Below, piece after piece: positions 49,591-58,064 of a stretch of 64,000 bases of DNA; the first letter of the stretch is position 1, and the number at the start of each line of letters is the position of its first letter. Source of the DNA: Halopenitus persicus (GTDB taxonomy: Archaea; Halobacteriota; Halobacteria; Halobacteriales; Haloferacaceae); NCBI RefSeq assembly GCF_002355635.1, contig NZ_AP017558.1, positions 2,294,001 to 2,358,000 of the forward strand, written 5' to 3'. The notes beneath the pieces were generated by a model that worked only from the letters and a program-made list of their open reading frames with translations, searched no databases and was not told the origin of the DNA. A program made the translations under genes and the position numbers.

Positions 49591-52491
49591 TCCCTCGAGT
49601 CGGCCCGCGTGGTCGTCGTCGCCGCCGCGGCGCTCGACGGGTACGCCAACGCGCTCGCGGCGGCGGGCGCGGACGTGCGCAGACCGGATACCGCGGCTGC
49701 AGCGCTCGAGACCGTCCGGTCGGAGCCGGTCGACTGTCTCGTCAGCGGGGTCGACCTTCCGGACGCGACGGCGGTCGACCTCCTCGCGAACGTCCGGGAC
49801 GAATCGCCGACGCTGCCCGTAATCGTCGCTGCCGCCGACGGCGACGAGACGGTCGCGAGCGAGCTGATCGGCGCCGGCGTCACGGACTACCTCGCGCTCC
49901 CCGAGTCGATGGAGGGATCCGTCGAACCGGGCGAAGCCGCCGTCGAGGAACTGCTGGACCGCACCGAACGCGCCATCTCGACGGCCCGGCGGACCGAGAC
50001 GCGCCGCGAGCGGGCCCGGCGGTTCGACGCTGTTTTCGAAGACACGCGTACCGCGACGTGGGTGCTTGACGCCGACGGAACCCTCCAGCGCGCCAACCGA
50101 ACCGCGCGGGACCTGATCGACGCCGACGCCGGGCCCCTCGTCGGCGAGCCGTTCTGGACGCTTCCCTGGTGGTCGGCCGCCGAGGGGACGATGGCCGACG
50201 TCCGGCGGCTCGTCGAGACCGCCCGCGAGGGGTCGTTCGGCAACGCGGTCGTCTCGCGGTCGGCGTCGCTCGAGGACCCGGCGGTCATCGACCTGTCGAT
50301 CCGGCCCGTCCGGAACGACCGCGGAACCGTCACCTCGATCGTCGTCGAGGGCGTCGACGTCACCGACCGCGTCGCGCTCGAGCGTGACCTCCGCCGGTCC
50401 GAGGAGCTCCACCGCGTCACGCTCAACAACATGACCGACACCGTCCTCATCACCGACGAGGCGGGCGAGTACACCTACGTCTGCCCGAACGTCCACTTCA
50501 TCTTCGGGTACACCGCCGCGGAGATCGAGGATCTGGGGACGATCGACGACCTCCTCGGCGCGGACCTCTTCGACCGCGAGGAGCTGGCCGAGACGGGCGT
50601 CCTGAAGAACATCGAGTGCACCGCCACCGACAAGGCGGGCCGGGAGCACACCCTGTTGGTCAACGTCCGCGAGGTCGATATCCAGGGCGGAACGCTGCTG
50701 TACAGCTGTCGGGACGTCACGAAGCGGAAGCAGCGCGAGGAGGCGCTGGCGACCCTGCAGGAGACCGCACGCGATTTCCTCTACGCGGAGACCCACGAGG
50801 AGATCGCGAGCCACGTCGTCGACGACACGACGGGCGTGCTCGACCTGGACGCGAGCGCGGTCTACCTCTTCGACGCCGACGCCACCGAGCTCCGGCCGGC
50901 CGCGCGCTCGGCCCGGATGCGGGCGGTGCACGGACCCCTTCCGGCCGTCGGCGCCGACGGGACGACGCTGGTCGGCCACAGCTTCGTCGCTGACGAGCCC
51001 CTGTTCGTCGACGACGTCCACGACGACGACCGGCTCGCGAACCGGGCGACCGACCTCCGCAGCGTCGCCTACATCCCCCTCGGCGACCACGGCGTCTTTA
51101 TGGCCGGGTCCACGGCGGTCGGCGCCTTCGACGACGTCACGCGGGAGCTTGCGGACCTGCTCGCCGCGACCGCCGAGGCGGCGCTCGACCGCGTGTCCCG
51201 CGAATCCCGGCTCCGCGAGCAGGACCGCACGCTCCAGCGCCGCAACGAGGAGCTGACCGATCTGAACCGGGTCAACGAGACGATCCGGGCGATCGACCGC
51301 GCGGTCGTCCGGGCGGAGACGGGCGAGGAGATCGACCACTCGGTCTGTGAACTCCTCAGCGCCGACGACCGGTTCCGGTTCGCGTGGATCGGCACGGTCG
51401 ACCGACGGACCGGGACCGTCGAGCCCCGGGCGTGGGCGGGGGAGGAACACGGCTACCTCGACGCGCGACCGTTCACGGTCGGCGCCGCGGACGGCGACCC
51501 GACCGGACGGACGGCGGCGACCGGGGAGACGACGGTCGTCGAGAACGTCGCCGACGGACTTCGCGATGAAGCGTGGCGCACGGAGGCCCTCTCCAGGGAG
51601 TACCTCTCGGCGGTGAGCATCCCGCTCGTGTACAACGACCTCTCGCACGGGGTGCTCACGGTCTACGCGGCGACCCGTGACGCCTTCGACGACACGACCC
51701 GGGCGGTCCTCGACGAGCTCGGGGAGACGATCGCCGCCGGACTCAGCGCCAACGAGCGCAAGAAGGCCCTGCTCACGACCTCGATGACCCGCGTCGAGTT
51801 CGCGGTCGACGACCCGACGTTCGTCCTCTCGCGGCTCGCCCGCCGGGCCGACTGCACGATCGCCTACCACGGCGGCGTTCGACAGACCGACGAGGGGCGG
51901 TACGTGTTCGTCACCGTCGAGGACGCGCCGATCGACGCGGTCGCGGAGGCGGCCGCCGGCCTGGTCGCGATCGACGAAGTTCGGCGGATCAGCGCGAACG
52001 GATCGAGCGGCGGTGACGGCGCTCCCGGGGACGGCGACGGCGGCGTGTTGCGGCTCCGGCTCACCCGGCCCTTCCTCGCGCTGGAACTCGCCGACCACGG
52101 CGCCGTCTTCCGGGAGGCGACCGCCGATCCCGACGGGGCGACGCTCGTCGTCGAGGTCCCGGACGGGATCGACCTCCGGAAGGTCACCGAGCTCGTCCGC
52201 GAGGCCTTCTCCGACGTCGAGCTCCGGTCGAAGCGGACCCTGGATCGGGCGCCCGACCACGACCGGTCCGCGCGGGTCCTCGCGGACGTGACCGACCGCC
52301 AGCTGGAAGTCGTCCGGACGGCCTACTACAGCGGCTTCTTCGAGTCGCCACGGGAGCACACCGGCGAGGAGGTCGCGGAAACGCTGGACATCTCCCCGCC
52401 CGCGTTCTACCGGCACGTCCGGACGGTCCAGCGGAAGGTGTTCGGCGCGCTCTTCGAGGACGGGGGCGTACCGCTCGCCGTCCGGGAGTGA
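49573..52491 (+). CDS. Bat-like multi-sensor transcriptional regulator (receiver-like, PAS, GAF, HTH-10)
   Basis: 972 residues. In order: receiver-like domain (about 10-115), PAS (about 150-255, WVLDADGTLQRANRTARDL), PAS (about 275-385, VLITDEAGEYTYVCPN), GAF (about 400-545), GAF (about 575-725), bacterio-opsin-activator domain (about 730-900), and HTH-10 (about 905-960, TDRQLEVVRTAYYSGFFESP and SPPAFYRHVRTVQRKVF). The receiver-like part has VDCLVSGVDLPD where the phosphoacceptor Asp is expected. It probably integrates redox or light signals and controls transcription. Targets unknown. Confidence 0.85.
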   Translation: MTATTASLESARVVVVAAAALDGYANALAAAGADVRRPDTAAAALETVRSEPVDCLVSGVDLPDATAVDLLANVRDESPTLPVIVAAADGDETVASELIGAGVTDYLALPESMEGSVEPGEAAVEELLDRTERAISTARRTETRRERARRFDAVFEDTRTATWVLDADGTLQRANRTARDLIDADAGPLVGEPFWTLPWWSAAEGTMADVRRLVETAREGSFGNAVVSRSASLEDPAVIDLSIRPVRNDRGTVTSIVVEGVDVTDRVALERDLRRSEELHRVTLNNMTDTVLITDEAGEYTYVCPNVHFIFGYTAAEIEDLGTIDDLLGADLFDREELAETGVLKNIECTATDKAGREHTLLVNVREVDIQGGTLLYSCRDVTKRKQREEALATLQETARDFLYAETHEEIASHVVDDTTGVLDLDASAVYLFDADATELRPAARSARMRAVHGPLPAVGADGTTLVGHSFVADEPLFVDDVHDDDRLANRATDLRSVAYIPLGDHGVFMAGSTAVGAFDDVTRELADLLAATAEAALDRVSRESRLREQDRTLQRRNEELTDLNRVNETIRAIDRAVVRAETGEEIDHSVCELLSADDRFRFAWIGTVDRRTGTVEPRAWAGEEHGYLDARPFTVGAADGDPTGRTAATGETTVVENVADGLRDEAWRTEALSREYLSAVSIPLVYNDLSHGVLTVYAATRDAFDDTTRAVLDELGETIAAGLSANERKKALLTTSMTRVEFAVDDPTFVLSRLARRADCTIAYHGGVRQTDEGRYVFVTVEDAPIDAVAEAAAGLVAIDEVRRISANGSSGGDGAPGDGDGGVLRLRLTRPFLALELADHGAVFREATADPDGATLVVEVPDGIDLRKVTELVREAFSDVELRSKRTLDRAPDHDRSARVLADVTDRQLEVVRTAYYSGFFESPREHTGEEVAETLDISPPAFYRHVRTVQRKVFGALFEDGGVPLAVRE

Positions 52492-52528
52492 CCCGTCGCG
52501 ACGTGAGCCGTCCAGGAGTGACCCGTCG
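52477..52528. repeat. 30-bp duplication across the Bat-like stop codon
   Basis: The block GCCGTCCGGGAGTGACCCGT, containing the TGA stop, recurs 30 bp later at 52507 with one mismatch. It is a partial tandem duplication of the gene end. Confidence 0.8.
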
Positions 52529-52664
52529 CCGAACGGCCGATCCGTGGGTGGTTCAATAACGAACCCCTATGGAGAACCGACGTTCTGTGGTTAACGATCA
52601 CCCATTCCCTTATACGCCTATTATCCCCTGATAGAGCGCGCCGCGGGACGGCGCTCACGAACCC

Positions 52665-52808
52665 ATGAAGGACGCAACCCTCTCTACCGACGACCGAACG
52701 CAGTACGAATGCTTCCAGTGCGGAACCACCGTGGTGGCCGCCGAGCCGCCGGGCGAGTGCACGGAGTGTGGCGGCGAGCTTCGCAACCGCGGCACACCCA
52801 TCGAATAA
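52665..52808 (+). CDS. Small rubrerythrin-like zinc-ribbon protein
   Basis: 47 residues: [20 protein letters not shown], then [17 protein letters not shown]. Two CxxC knuckles (YECFQCG and ECTECGG) form a rubredoxin/zinc-ribbon-like site. Such short proteins (DUF7129-like) are common in haloarchaea. Its TAA stop overlaps the gdhB start (TAATG), so the two are translationally coupled. A TATA-like box (CTTATACG, about 52609) lies about 50 bp upstream. Possible metal or redox regulator of GdhB; this is inference. Confidence 0.8.
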   Translation: MKDATLSTDDRTQYECFQCGTTVVAAEPPGECTECGGELRNRGTPIE

Positions 52809-54133
52809 TGGCGGCGGAATCGGAGCCGGAGCGCGGCGTCGAGGCCGACTCCGGCGCCGACGCTGCCGTCGCCGCCGACGCCGATTCGGAACCCGAATCG
52901 GCCCTCGAGACCGCGCGCCGCCAGCTACATCGCGCAGCCGACCGGATCGACATCGACCCGAACATCGTCGCGCGGCTCGCCCATCCCAAGGCGGTCCACG
53001 AAGTGACCGTCCCGGTCGAGCGCGACGACGGAACCGTCGAGGTCTTCACCGGCTACCGTGCCCGCCACGACAGCGTGCGCGGCCCGTATAAGGGCGGTCT
53101 GCGATACCACCCCGAGGTCACCCGCGACGAGTGCGTCGGGCTCGGGATGTGGATGACCTGGAAGTGCGCCGTGATGGACCTGCCATTCGGCGGGGCGAAG
53201 GGCGGCGTCGCGGTGAATCCCAAGGATCTGAGCACCGCCGAGACGGAGCGGTTGACCCGTCGGTTCGCCGAGGAGATCCGGGACTCGATCGGACCGACCG
53301 TCGACATCCCGGCTCCCGACATGGGGACCGACCCGCAGACCATGGCGTGGCTGATGGACGCCTACTCGATGCAGGAGGGCGAGACCGTCCCCGGCGTCGT
53401 CACGGGCAAACCGCCCGTGATCGGCGGGAGCGAGGGCCGCGCCGAGGCCCCCGGACGCAGCGTCGCCATCATCGCCCGGGAGGCGATCGACTACCACGGG
53501 ATGGACGTCCGCGAGACCGACGTCGCGATCCAGGGCTACGGGAGCGTCGGGTCGAACGCGGCCCGGCTGCTCGACGACTGGGGCGCCAACGTGGTCGCCG
53601 TGAGCGACGTCAACGGCGGGCTCTACGACCCGAACGGGCTCGACACGCACGCGATCCCGTCACACGACGAGGAGCCCGAAGCGGTGCTGGATCAGCCGGC
53701 GCCCGAGACGGTCTCCAACGGGGAGCTGCTCGAGCTCGACGTCGACGTCGTGATCCCGGCCGCGATCGGGAACGTCCTCACCGCCGAGAACGCCGGCCGG
53801 ATCCGGGCGGATCTCGTCGTCGAGGGCGCCAACGGCCCCACGACGAGCGCCGCCGACCGGATCATCGCGGACCGGGGGATCCCGGTCGTCCCCGACATCC
53901 TCGCGAACGCCGGCGGCGTCACCGTCTCCTACTTCGAGTGGCTCCAGGACATCAACCGCCGGTCGTGGTCGCTCGAGCGCGTCCGCGAGGAGCTCGAATC
54001 GGAGATGCTGGACGCCTGGGACGCCGTCCGGCGCGAGCGCGAGGCGCGCGAAGTCACTTGGCGGGACGCCGCCTACGTGGTCGCGCTCTCCCGGGTCGCC
54101 GAGGCCCACGACGTCCGGGGACTCTGGCCCTAG
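52808..54133 (+). CDS. gdhB: Glutamate dehydrogenase
   Basis: 441 residues from ATG 52808. It interconverts glutamate and 2-oxoglutarate plus ammonia. Catalytic and substrate motifs: [38 protein letters not shown] (the lysines at the active site), [18 protein letters not shown], and the Rossmann motif [17 protein letters not shown]. The first 35 residues are an acidic extension. Coenzyme choice cannot be read reliably. Start fixed by the TAATG overlap with the zinc-ribbon gene. Confidence 0.94.
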   Translation: MAAESEPERGVEADSGADAAVAADADSEPESALETARRQLHRAADRIDIDPNIVARLAHPKAVHEVTVPVERDDGTVEVFTGYRARHDSVRGPYKGGLRYHPEVTRDECVGLGMWMTWKCAVMDLPFGGAKGGVAVNPKDLSTAETERLTRRFAEEIRDSIGPTVDIPAPDMGTDPQTMAWLMDAYSMQEGETVPGVVTGKPPVIGGSEGRAEAPGRSVAIIAREAIDYHGMDVRETDVAIQGYGSVGSNAARLLDDWGANVVAVSDVNGGLYDPNGLDTHAIPSHDEEPEAVLDQPAPETVSNGELLELDVDVVIPAAIGNVLTAENAGRIRADLVVEGANGPTTSAADRIIADRGIPVVPDILANAGGVTVSYFEWLQDINRRSWSLERVREELESEMLDAWDAVRREREAREVTWRDAAYVVALSRVAEAHDVRGLWP

Positions 54134-54156
54134 CCGGGAGTACCCCGCCGGGGTGA

Positions 54157-54237
54157 CCCGGTCGACCGACACCACCGAGGTATCCCGGTCGACCGACACC
54201 ACCGAGGTATCCCGGTCGACCGACACCATCGAGGACC
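54157..54237. repeat. 27-bp tandem repeat, three copies, after gdhB
   Basis: Copies at 54157, 54184 and 54211; the unit starts CCCGGTCGACCGACACCACC. Because 27 is a multiple of three, the frame of the following methyltransferase stays open through it, back to a GTG at 54153 (STDTTEVSR repeats). Confidence 0.93.
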
Positions 54238-54293
54238 CCTGCCGACCCGGCCGATCGACACCTCCGTATTCCCGCCGTCCGAACACTTCGCCG

Positions 54294-54953
54294 ATGACCG
54301 ACCGGACCATTCGATCGAAGTGGGAGGAGCGGTTCCGCGAGGAGTCGTACCCCACGGACCCCGATCCCTCCCCGGTGTTGCGTCGATATCTGTCCGCGGC
54401 GCCCGACGGCCGGGCGCTCGACGTCGCCACCGGAACCGGTCGCAACGCGCTCGCCCTCGCCGAGTCGGGATACACCGTCGACGCGGTCGATCTGGCGCGG
54501 GCCGGCCTCGAGACCGCCCGCGCGAACGCGGTCGACCGGGGCGTCGACGACCGGATCAACTGGGTACAGGCCGACCTCTCGACGTACGGGCTTCCGGCCG
54601 AGCGGTACGCGCTGGTCACGGTGAGCTTTTTCCGGTGTCTCGACCGCTTCGCGGACCTGACCGAGGCGATCGCCCCGGGCGGCTACCTCTTCGTCGAACA
54701 CCACCTGCGGTCGACCGATCCGACCCCGGGCGGCTCGAGCGATCCGCGCTACCGGCTGGCCGCGAACGAGCTGCTCCGGGCGTCCCTCGGGTTGACGATC
54801 CTGCAGTACGACGAGGGGAGAGAGCACCCGCCGGACGGACAATCACGGGCGACCGCCCGGGTGGTCGCGCGGAAGTCGACCGGCTCGCGGCAGTCGTATC
54901 CGCCACGGGACACCGGGCTCGACGAGGAACCCGAGGAAGGAGACGACCGATGA
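54294..54953 (+). CDS. Class I SAM-dependent methyltransferase
   Basis: 219 residues from ATG 54294 (MTDRTIRSKWEERFREE). SAM-binding motif ALDVATGTGRNALALAESG (about 42-60), motif II VDAVDLARAGLETAR and WVQADLSTYGLP. The TehB/SAM-methyltransferase-25-like fold suggests a small-molecule substrate. The frame is open to a GTG at 54153, adding a repetitive STDTTEVSR segment; I regard that as non-native. The ATGA at its end starts a chain of mini-ORFs. Confidence 0.8.
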   Translation: MTDRTIRSKWEERFREESYPTDPDPSPVLRRYLSAAPDGRALDVATGTGRNALALAESGYTVDAVDLARAGLETARANAVDRGVDDRINWVQADLSTYGLPAERYALVTVSFFRCLDRFADLTEAIAPGGYLFVEHHLRSTDPTPGGSSDPRYRLAANELLRASLGLTILQYDEGREHPPDGQSRATARVVARKSTGSRQSYPPRDTGLDEEPEEGDDR

Positions 54954-55067
54954 ACGCGACGCCCGACCGATGAACGCGACGCCCGACCGATGAGACCAAC
55001 CGGCGAACACGTTCCCCCGAGACGGTATCGGCGGCGACAACGAACGCCGGATCGATACCTCCCGTGA
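54950..55067 (+). other. Chain of three mini-ORFs bridging two genes
   Basis: Starting in the methyltransferase stop (ATGA), there are 54950-54973 and 54970-54993, both encoding MNATPDR and stop (20-bp repeat), then 54990-55067 encoding 25 residues (MRPTGEHVPPRRYRRRQRTP, then DRYLP). Each start overlaps the previous stop by 4 bp, and the last stop overlaps the GTG of the next gene (GTGA). Confidence 0.75.
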
Positions 55068-56320
55068 CCGGACGATCGAGCGGTTTACGCCGGTGGACAT
55101 ATCGGTTCGTCCTCGCGAGCGCCGGCTCGTTCGTTGCCTTCCAGGCGCTTGCACTCTCGGACGTCGATCCGGCGACCGCCGCCCTGGTCGGCGTGCTCGG
55201 GTTCGTCTGTCCGATGGTCTTCGGTATGGGCTACCTCCTGTTTCCGTCGTTCGTCGGCGAGACGCTCATCGACCGGCGGTTCGCCGGGGTTCACTTCGGC
55301 CTCGCATACGCGGGCCTCGGGCTGCTCGCGTTCGGGCGGCTCTCCGGGCGTCCGGATGGTCCCGCCGCCCTCGCCGGCGTCGGCCTCTGGTCGCTCGGCG
55401 CGGTCGTCTTCCTCGCCGCCATCTCGGCGACCGTCGTCGTCGCGGTTCGCGGGTCGCCGGAGACCGCCCGACGGGCGCTGGCCGGCGGCGATCAAGCGGC
55501 ACGCGTCGCGACCGCGACGATCCCGGTCGCCGCCGCGTTCCTCCTTTTCGGAACCGTCGCCCTCGTGGCCGCGACGGTCCCTCCGGAGGCGGCTCCGGCC
55601 GCGATGACCCCGATCACGGCGCTTTCGACCGCAGTCGTTCCGGACGTCGTCGGCGTCGTCACGCTCCCCCGGGCCGTGCACCTCATCGCGATCGGGTTCG
55701 GCGCGCTCCCGGTGTACGCGGTCGGGATCCGGCTACTTCCCGGCTTCTTTCATACCGGGGTTCCCGGACCGCTCGCCGCGGTCGTCCTTCCCGCGGGCGT
55801 GGTCGCGCCCGCTCTCCTCGGGGCGGCGCGCTGGGTCGACCCCTGGTTCGGCCTCGGCGCCGCGGCCGCCGTGATCGCGATGGTCGGCTATCTCGCGATC
55901 GTGGCGGTCGTCATCGGGCGGGCGGACCGGCGTCGCGTCGGCGCATTCGGCGTCCTGCTCGGCGCGATCGCAGGGGTTGCGGCCGTCTTGGCCGCGGCGA
56001 CGGTCGCGTTCGGTGGCCTCGTCGTGGTCACTCCCGGAACCGCCCTCGCGATCCACCGCGCGCTCGTGCTCGGCGGCTTCTTTCCGCTGACGATCGCCGG
56101 ATACGCCTTCCTGTTTTTCCCGGTCGCGTCCGGGCGATACCCCGGCGCGAGCGCGCGCACTGCCCGCACGACCGTCGTGCTCCTCGCCGCCGGCGCCGGA
56201 TGTCAGGCGATCGGGCTCCTCCTCGGGACGTTTCCGGTTCGGTGCCTCGGCGGCGCCCTCTCGATCCTCGGCGGATTCGGATACGCGTTCCTGCTCGGCG
56301 CTCGATTTCTGCAGGACTGA
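55064..56320 (+). CDS. Polytopic membrane protein of unknown function
   Basis: 418 residues from GTG 55064, with about 12 hydrophobic segments and little else. Conserved-looking His residues occur in helices (FGLAYAGLGLLAFG region, PRAVHLIAIGFGALPVYAVG, HRALVLGGFFPLTIAGYAFL), which recalls heme-binding membrane proteins of the NnrS or heme-copper-oxidase-like type; this is a weak resemblance only. Start fixed by overlap with the preceding mini-ORF. The next gene is convergent. Confidence 0.6.
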   Translation: MTGRSSGLRRWTYRFVLASAGSFVAFQALALSDVDPATAALVGVLGFVCPMVFGMGYLLFPSFVGETLIDRRFAGVHFGLAYAGLGLLAFGRLSGRPDGPAALAGVGLWSLGAVVFLAAISATVVVAVRGSPETARRALAGGDQAARVATATIPVAAAFLLFGTVALVAATVPPEAAPAAMTPITALSTAVVPDVVGVVTLPRAVHLIAIGFGALPVYAVGIRLLPGFFHTGVPGPLAAVVLPAGVVAPALLGAARWVDPWFGLGAAAAVIAMVGYLAIVAVVIGRADRRRVGAFGVLLGAIAGVAAVLAAATVAFGGLVVVTPGTALAIHRALVLGGFFPLTIAGYAFLFFPVASGRYPGASARTARTTVVLLAAGAGCQAIGLLLGTFPVRCLGGALSILGGFGYAFLLGARFLQD

Positions 56321-56340
56321 GCTCGACTCCCGTCGCCGCC

Positions 56341-56667
56341 TCACTCCTCGACGATCTCGCGCGTCCCGAACTCCCGGCCGAGCAGTTCGGGCACGTCACC
56401 GGGCGTCACGTCCGCGTACCAGCGACCGCGCGGATGGATCGCGACCGCCGCCCCGTCGGCGCTGCAGAGCCCGAGACAGCTCGTCTCGGCGACGTAGACG
56501 TCCGACCAGAACAGGTCCCGGTCGCGCAGCCACGTCCGGACGGCGTCCAGAACCGCCTCGCCGCCCGCGCCGGCACAACAGGCGTACTCCGAATCGCGGT
56601 CGTGCGTGCAGACCAGCACGTGGTCCGTGAAGCCGCGCTCGCGGACCGCGTCGGTCCGGTCGCGCAT
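56341..56667 (-). CDS. [2Fe-2S] thioredoxin-like ferredoxin of the cobalt locus
   Basis: 108 residues from ATG 56667. The [2Fe-2S] thioredoxin-like fold is marked by LVCTHDRDSEYACCAGAGG and, 40 residues on, ETSCLGLCSADGAAVAIHP. It is similar in layout to the C-terminal domain of CbiX in this window. Its ATG overlaps the cbtA stop (TGATG), so it is the third gene of cbtB-cbtA-ferredoxin. It probably serves as an electron donor in cobalt or corrin reduction. Confidence 0.82.
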   Translation of the reverse strand: MRDRTDAVRERGFTDHVLVCTHDRDSEYACCAGAGGEAVLDAVRTWLRDRDLFWSDVYVAETSCLGLCSADGAAVAIHPRGRWYADVTPGDVPELLGREFGTREIVEE

Positions 56668-57656
56668 CAGTCCGCGCTCCGCGGGCGGTTCGACGCCGCT
56701 CCGCCGTCGTTCGCGAGGGCGGCCGCGTCCATCGGCCGGTCGCTTCGGCGCTGCCCGCGTCGCAGCCACGCGTGCGCGCCGGCCAGCGTCGCCCACAGCA
56801 GAAGCTGTCCGAAGACGGTCATCCCGACGAGACCGGTCGAGAGGGTCGCGGGGAGCGCGCTCCCGGCCGAAGCCGTCGGCGCGAGGGACGCCGCGACGAC
56901 CAGGAGTCCGAACGGCGCCAGCGCGCCGAGCGCAGCAAGCGCCGTCGATCGGCCGCCGCCCGCGTCGTCAGCAGCTCCGTCGTCGGGGCGCAGCCGCGCG
57001 AAGGCCCACAGCGCGAGCAGGCCGCAGACCGCACCCAGAACCATCATCCCGCCGTAGAGCTCGAGGCGCGTCGCGACCGGGAGGGCCGACTCGGCGCCCG
57101 GCGGCCGTGGCGGCAGGACGAGCCAGGGCGCCCCCGAGACGGCGATGAACCCGAGCCCGGCCAGGACGGCCTGGCGAAGTCCCGATCCCGGCGCGCCCGG
57201 AAGCAGCGGTTCCAGGAGGTAGAACCCGGCGCCGAAGACCACGGCTCCCAGGAGCACCCCCCAGAGCACGCTCGAGGCGACGCTCACGGCGGTCGTGACC
57301 GTTCCGGAGACCGCAGTGTCGTGGGCGTGGCTACCGGCATCGGCGTGAGAGTGGCCGCCACCATCCTCGGCGTGGCTACCGGCATCGGCGTGAGAGTGGC
57401 CGCCACCATCCTCGGCGTGGCCACCATCGTCTCCGTGAGCATGGCCGTCGTCCTCGGCGTGAGCGTGGTCGCCATCGTCCTCGGCGTGATCGGTCGCCGT
57501 CGCGTCCGCGCCAGCCGTCTCGATCGCGGCGTCGCCGTGGCCGAGTTCGTCGGCGAACGCGACCGTCGGCGCGGCGACGATCGCGACGAAGAGCCCGAAG
57601 ACGAGTCCGGCGACGGCGCCCGCCTTCACGCCGCGGACGAGGTACTCGGCGAGCAT
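56667..57656 (-). CDS. cbtA: CbtA-type cobalt transporter subunit
   Basis: 329 residues with five or more hydrophobic segments (CbtA). The start MLAEYLVRGVKAGAVAGLVF is typical of the family. A long loop after the first helix (about 55-112) is a His/Asp/Glu/Gly-rich repeat (GGGHSHADAGSHAED, duplicated as 45-bp DNA repeats) that should bind metal. It lies 2 bp after cbtB. Together the two are predicted to take up cobalt for the cobalamin pathway. Confidence 0.87.
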   Translation of the reverse strand: MLAEYLVRGVKAGAVAGLVFGLFVAIVAAPTVAFADELGHGDAAIETAGADATATDHAEDDGDHAHAEDDGHAHGDDGGHAEDGGGHSHADAGSHAEDGGGHSHADAGSHAHDTAVSGTVTTAVSVASSVLWGVLLGAVVFGAGFYLLEPLLPGAPGSGLRQAVLAGLGFIAVSGAPWLVLPPRPPGAESALPVATRLELYGGMMVLGAVCGLLALWAFARLRPDDGAADDAGGGRSTALAALGALAPFGLLVVAASLAPTASAGSALPATLSTGLVGMTVFGQLLLWATLAGAHAWLRRGQRRSDRPMDAAALANDGGAASNRPRSAD

Positions 57657-57658
57657 CC

Positions 57659-57895
57659 TCAGTGGCAGGTGACGCCGGCGGCGTGTCGGAAGTGGTGCAG
57701 CGAGTCGTGGACCATCGGTTCCTGCACGAACAGCAGCGCGAACCCGAGCGCGGCGACGATCGCGACCGCGGCGAGCGCCCGCGTCGGCGTCACCTCGCTG
57801 CGCGCGTGCTCGACCCGTCCGTGAACGGTGTTCCTCGCGCCCCCGGCCGGGGTCGTCGGTGCGGCGTCGGTCGTGACGTCCGTCGCGGTCGTCAT
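57659..57895 (-). CDS. cbtB: CbtB-type cobalt transporter subunit
   Basis: 78 residues from ATG 57895. One membrane helix (about 38-56, TRALAAVAIVAALGFALLFV) followed by the CbtB end QEPMVHDSLHHFRHAAGVTC with its cluster of His residues likely to bind cobalt. First gene of the cbtB-cbtA-ferredoxin unit. Two palindromes flank its putative TATA box. Confidence 0.87.
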   Translation of the reverse strand: MTTATDVTTDAAPTTPAGGARNTVHGRVEHARSEVTPTRALAAVAIVAALGFALLFVQEPMVHDSLHHFRHAAGVTCH

Positions 57896-57906
57896 TGTAA
57901 ATACAA

Positions 57907-57939
57907 CTTGTACAAGATAAAGTAAAGTTGTAAAACTTT
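57907..57939 (-). promoter_or_regulatory. Palindromes at the cbtB promoter
   Basis: CTTGTACAAG (57907-57916, perfect) lies between the start and a TATA-like CTTTATC (57916-57922); AAAGTTGTAAAACTTT (57924-57939, six-base arms) lies just upstream of it. They frame the core promoter and look like operator sites. Confidence 0.5.
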
Positions 57940-58064
57940 CGGGTGGACGCGGCGGCGCCGTGGACTCGGCCACGCGATGGGTTTTCCGTCCCGCCGTCGC
58001 CGACCTTATAAATGCCGTCGACCGGGAGCCGTGATCACTTATAAAACACGGCTCCTCCCCGTCG

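Noticed and set aside
49531-52416. A 961-codon minus-strand frame opposite the Bat-like gene
   Set aside because: No domains; composition typical of an antisense frame; the plus frame has PAS, GAF and HTH-10 motifs.
54153-54293. N-terminal extension of the methyltransferase through the 27-bp repeats (GTG 54153)
   Set aside because: The added residues are the repeat STDTTEVSR and proline-rich filler; the family-like start is ATG 54294. The frame is open only because the unit is a multiple of three.
57896-58064. Cobalamin riboswitch upstream of cbtB
   Set aside because: No B12-box-like sequence was recognised by eye in this gap; a covariance-model search would be needed to exclude it formally.
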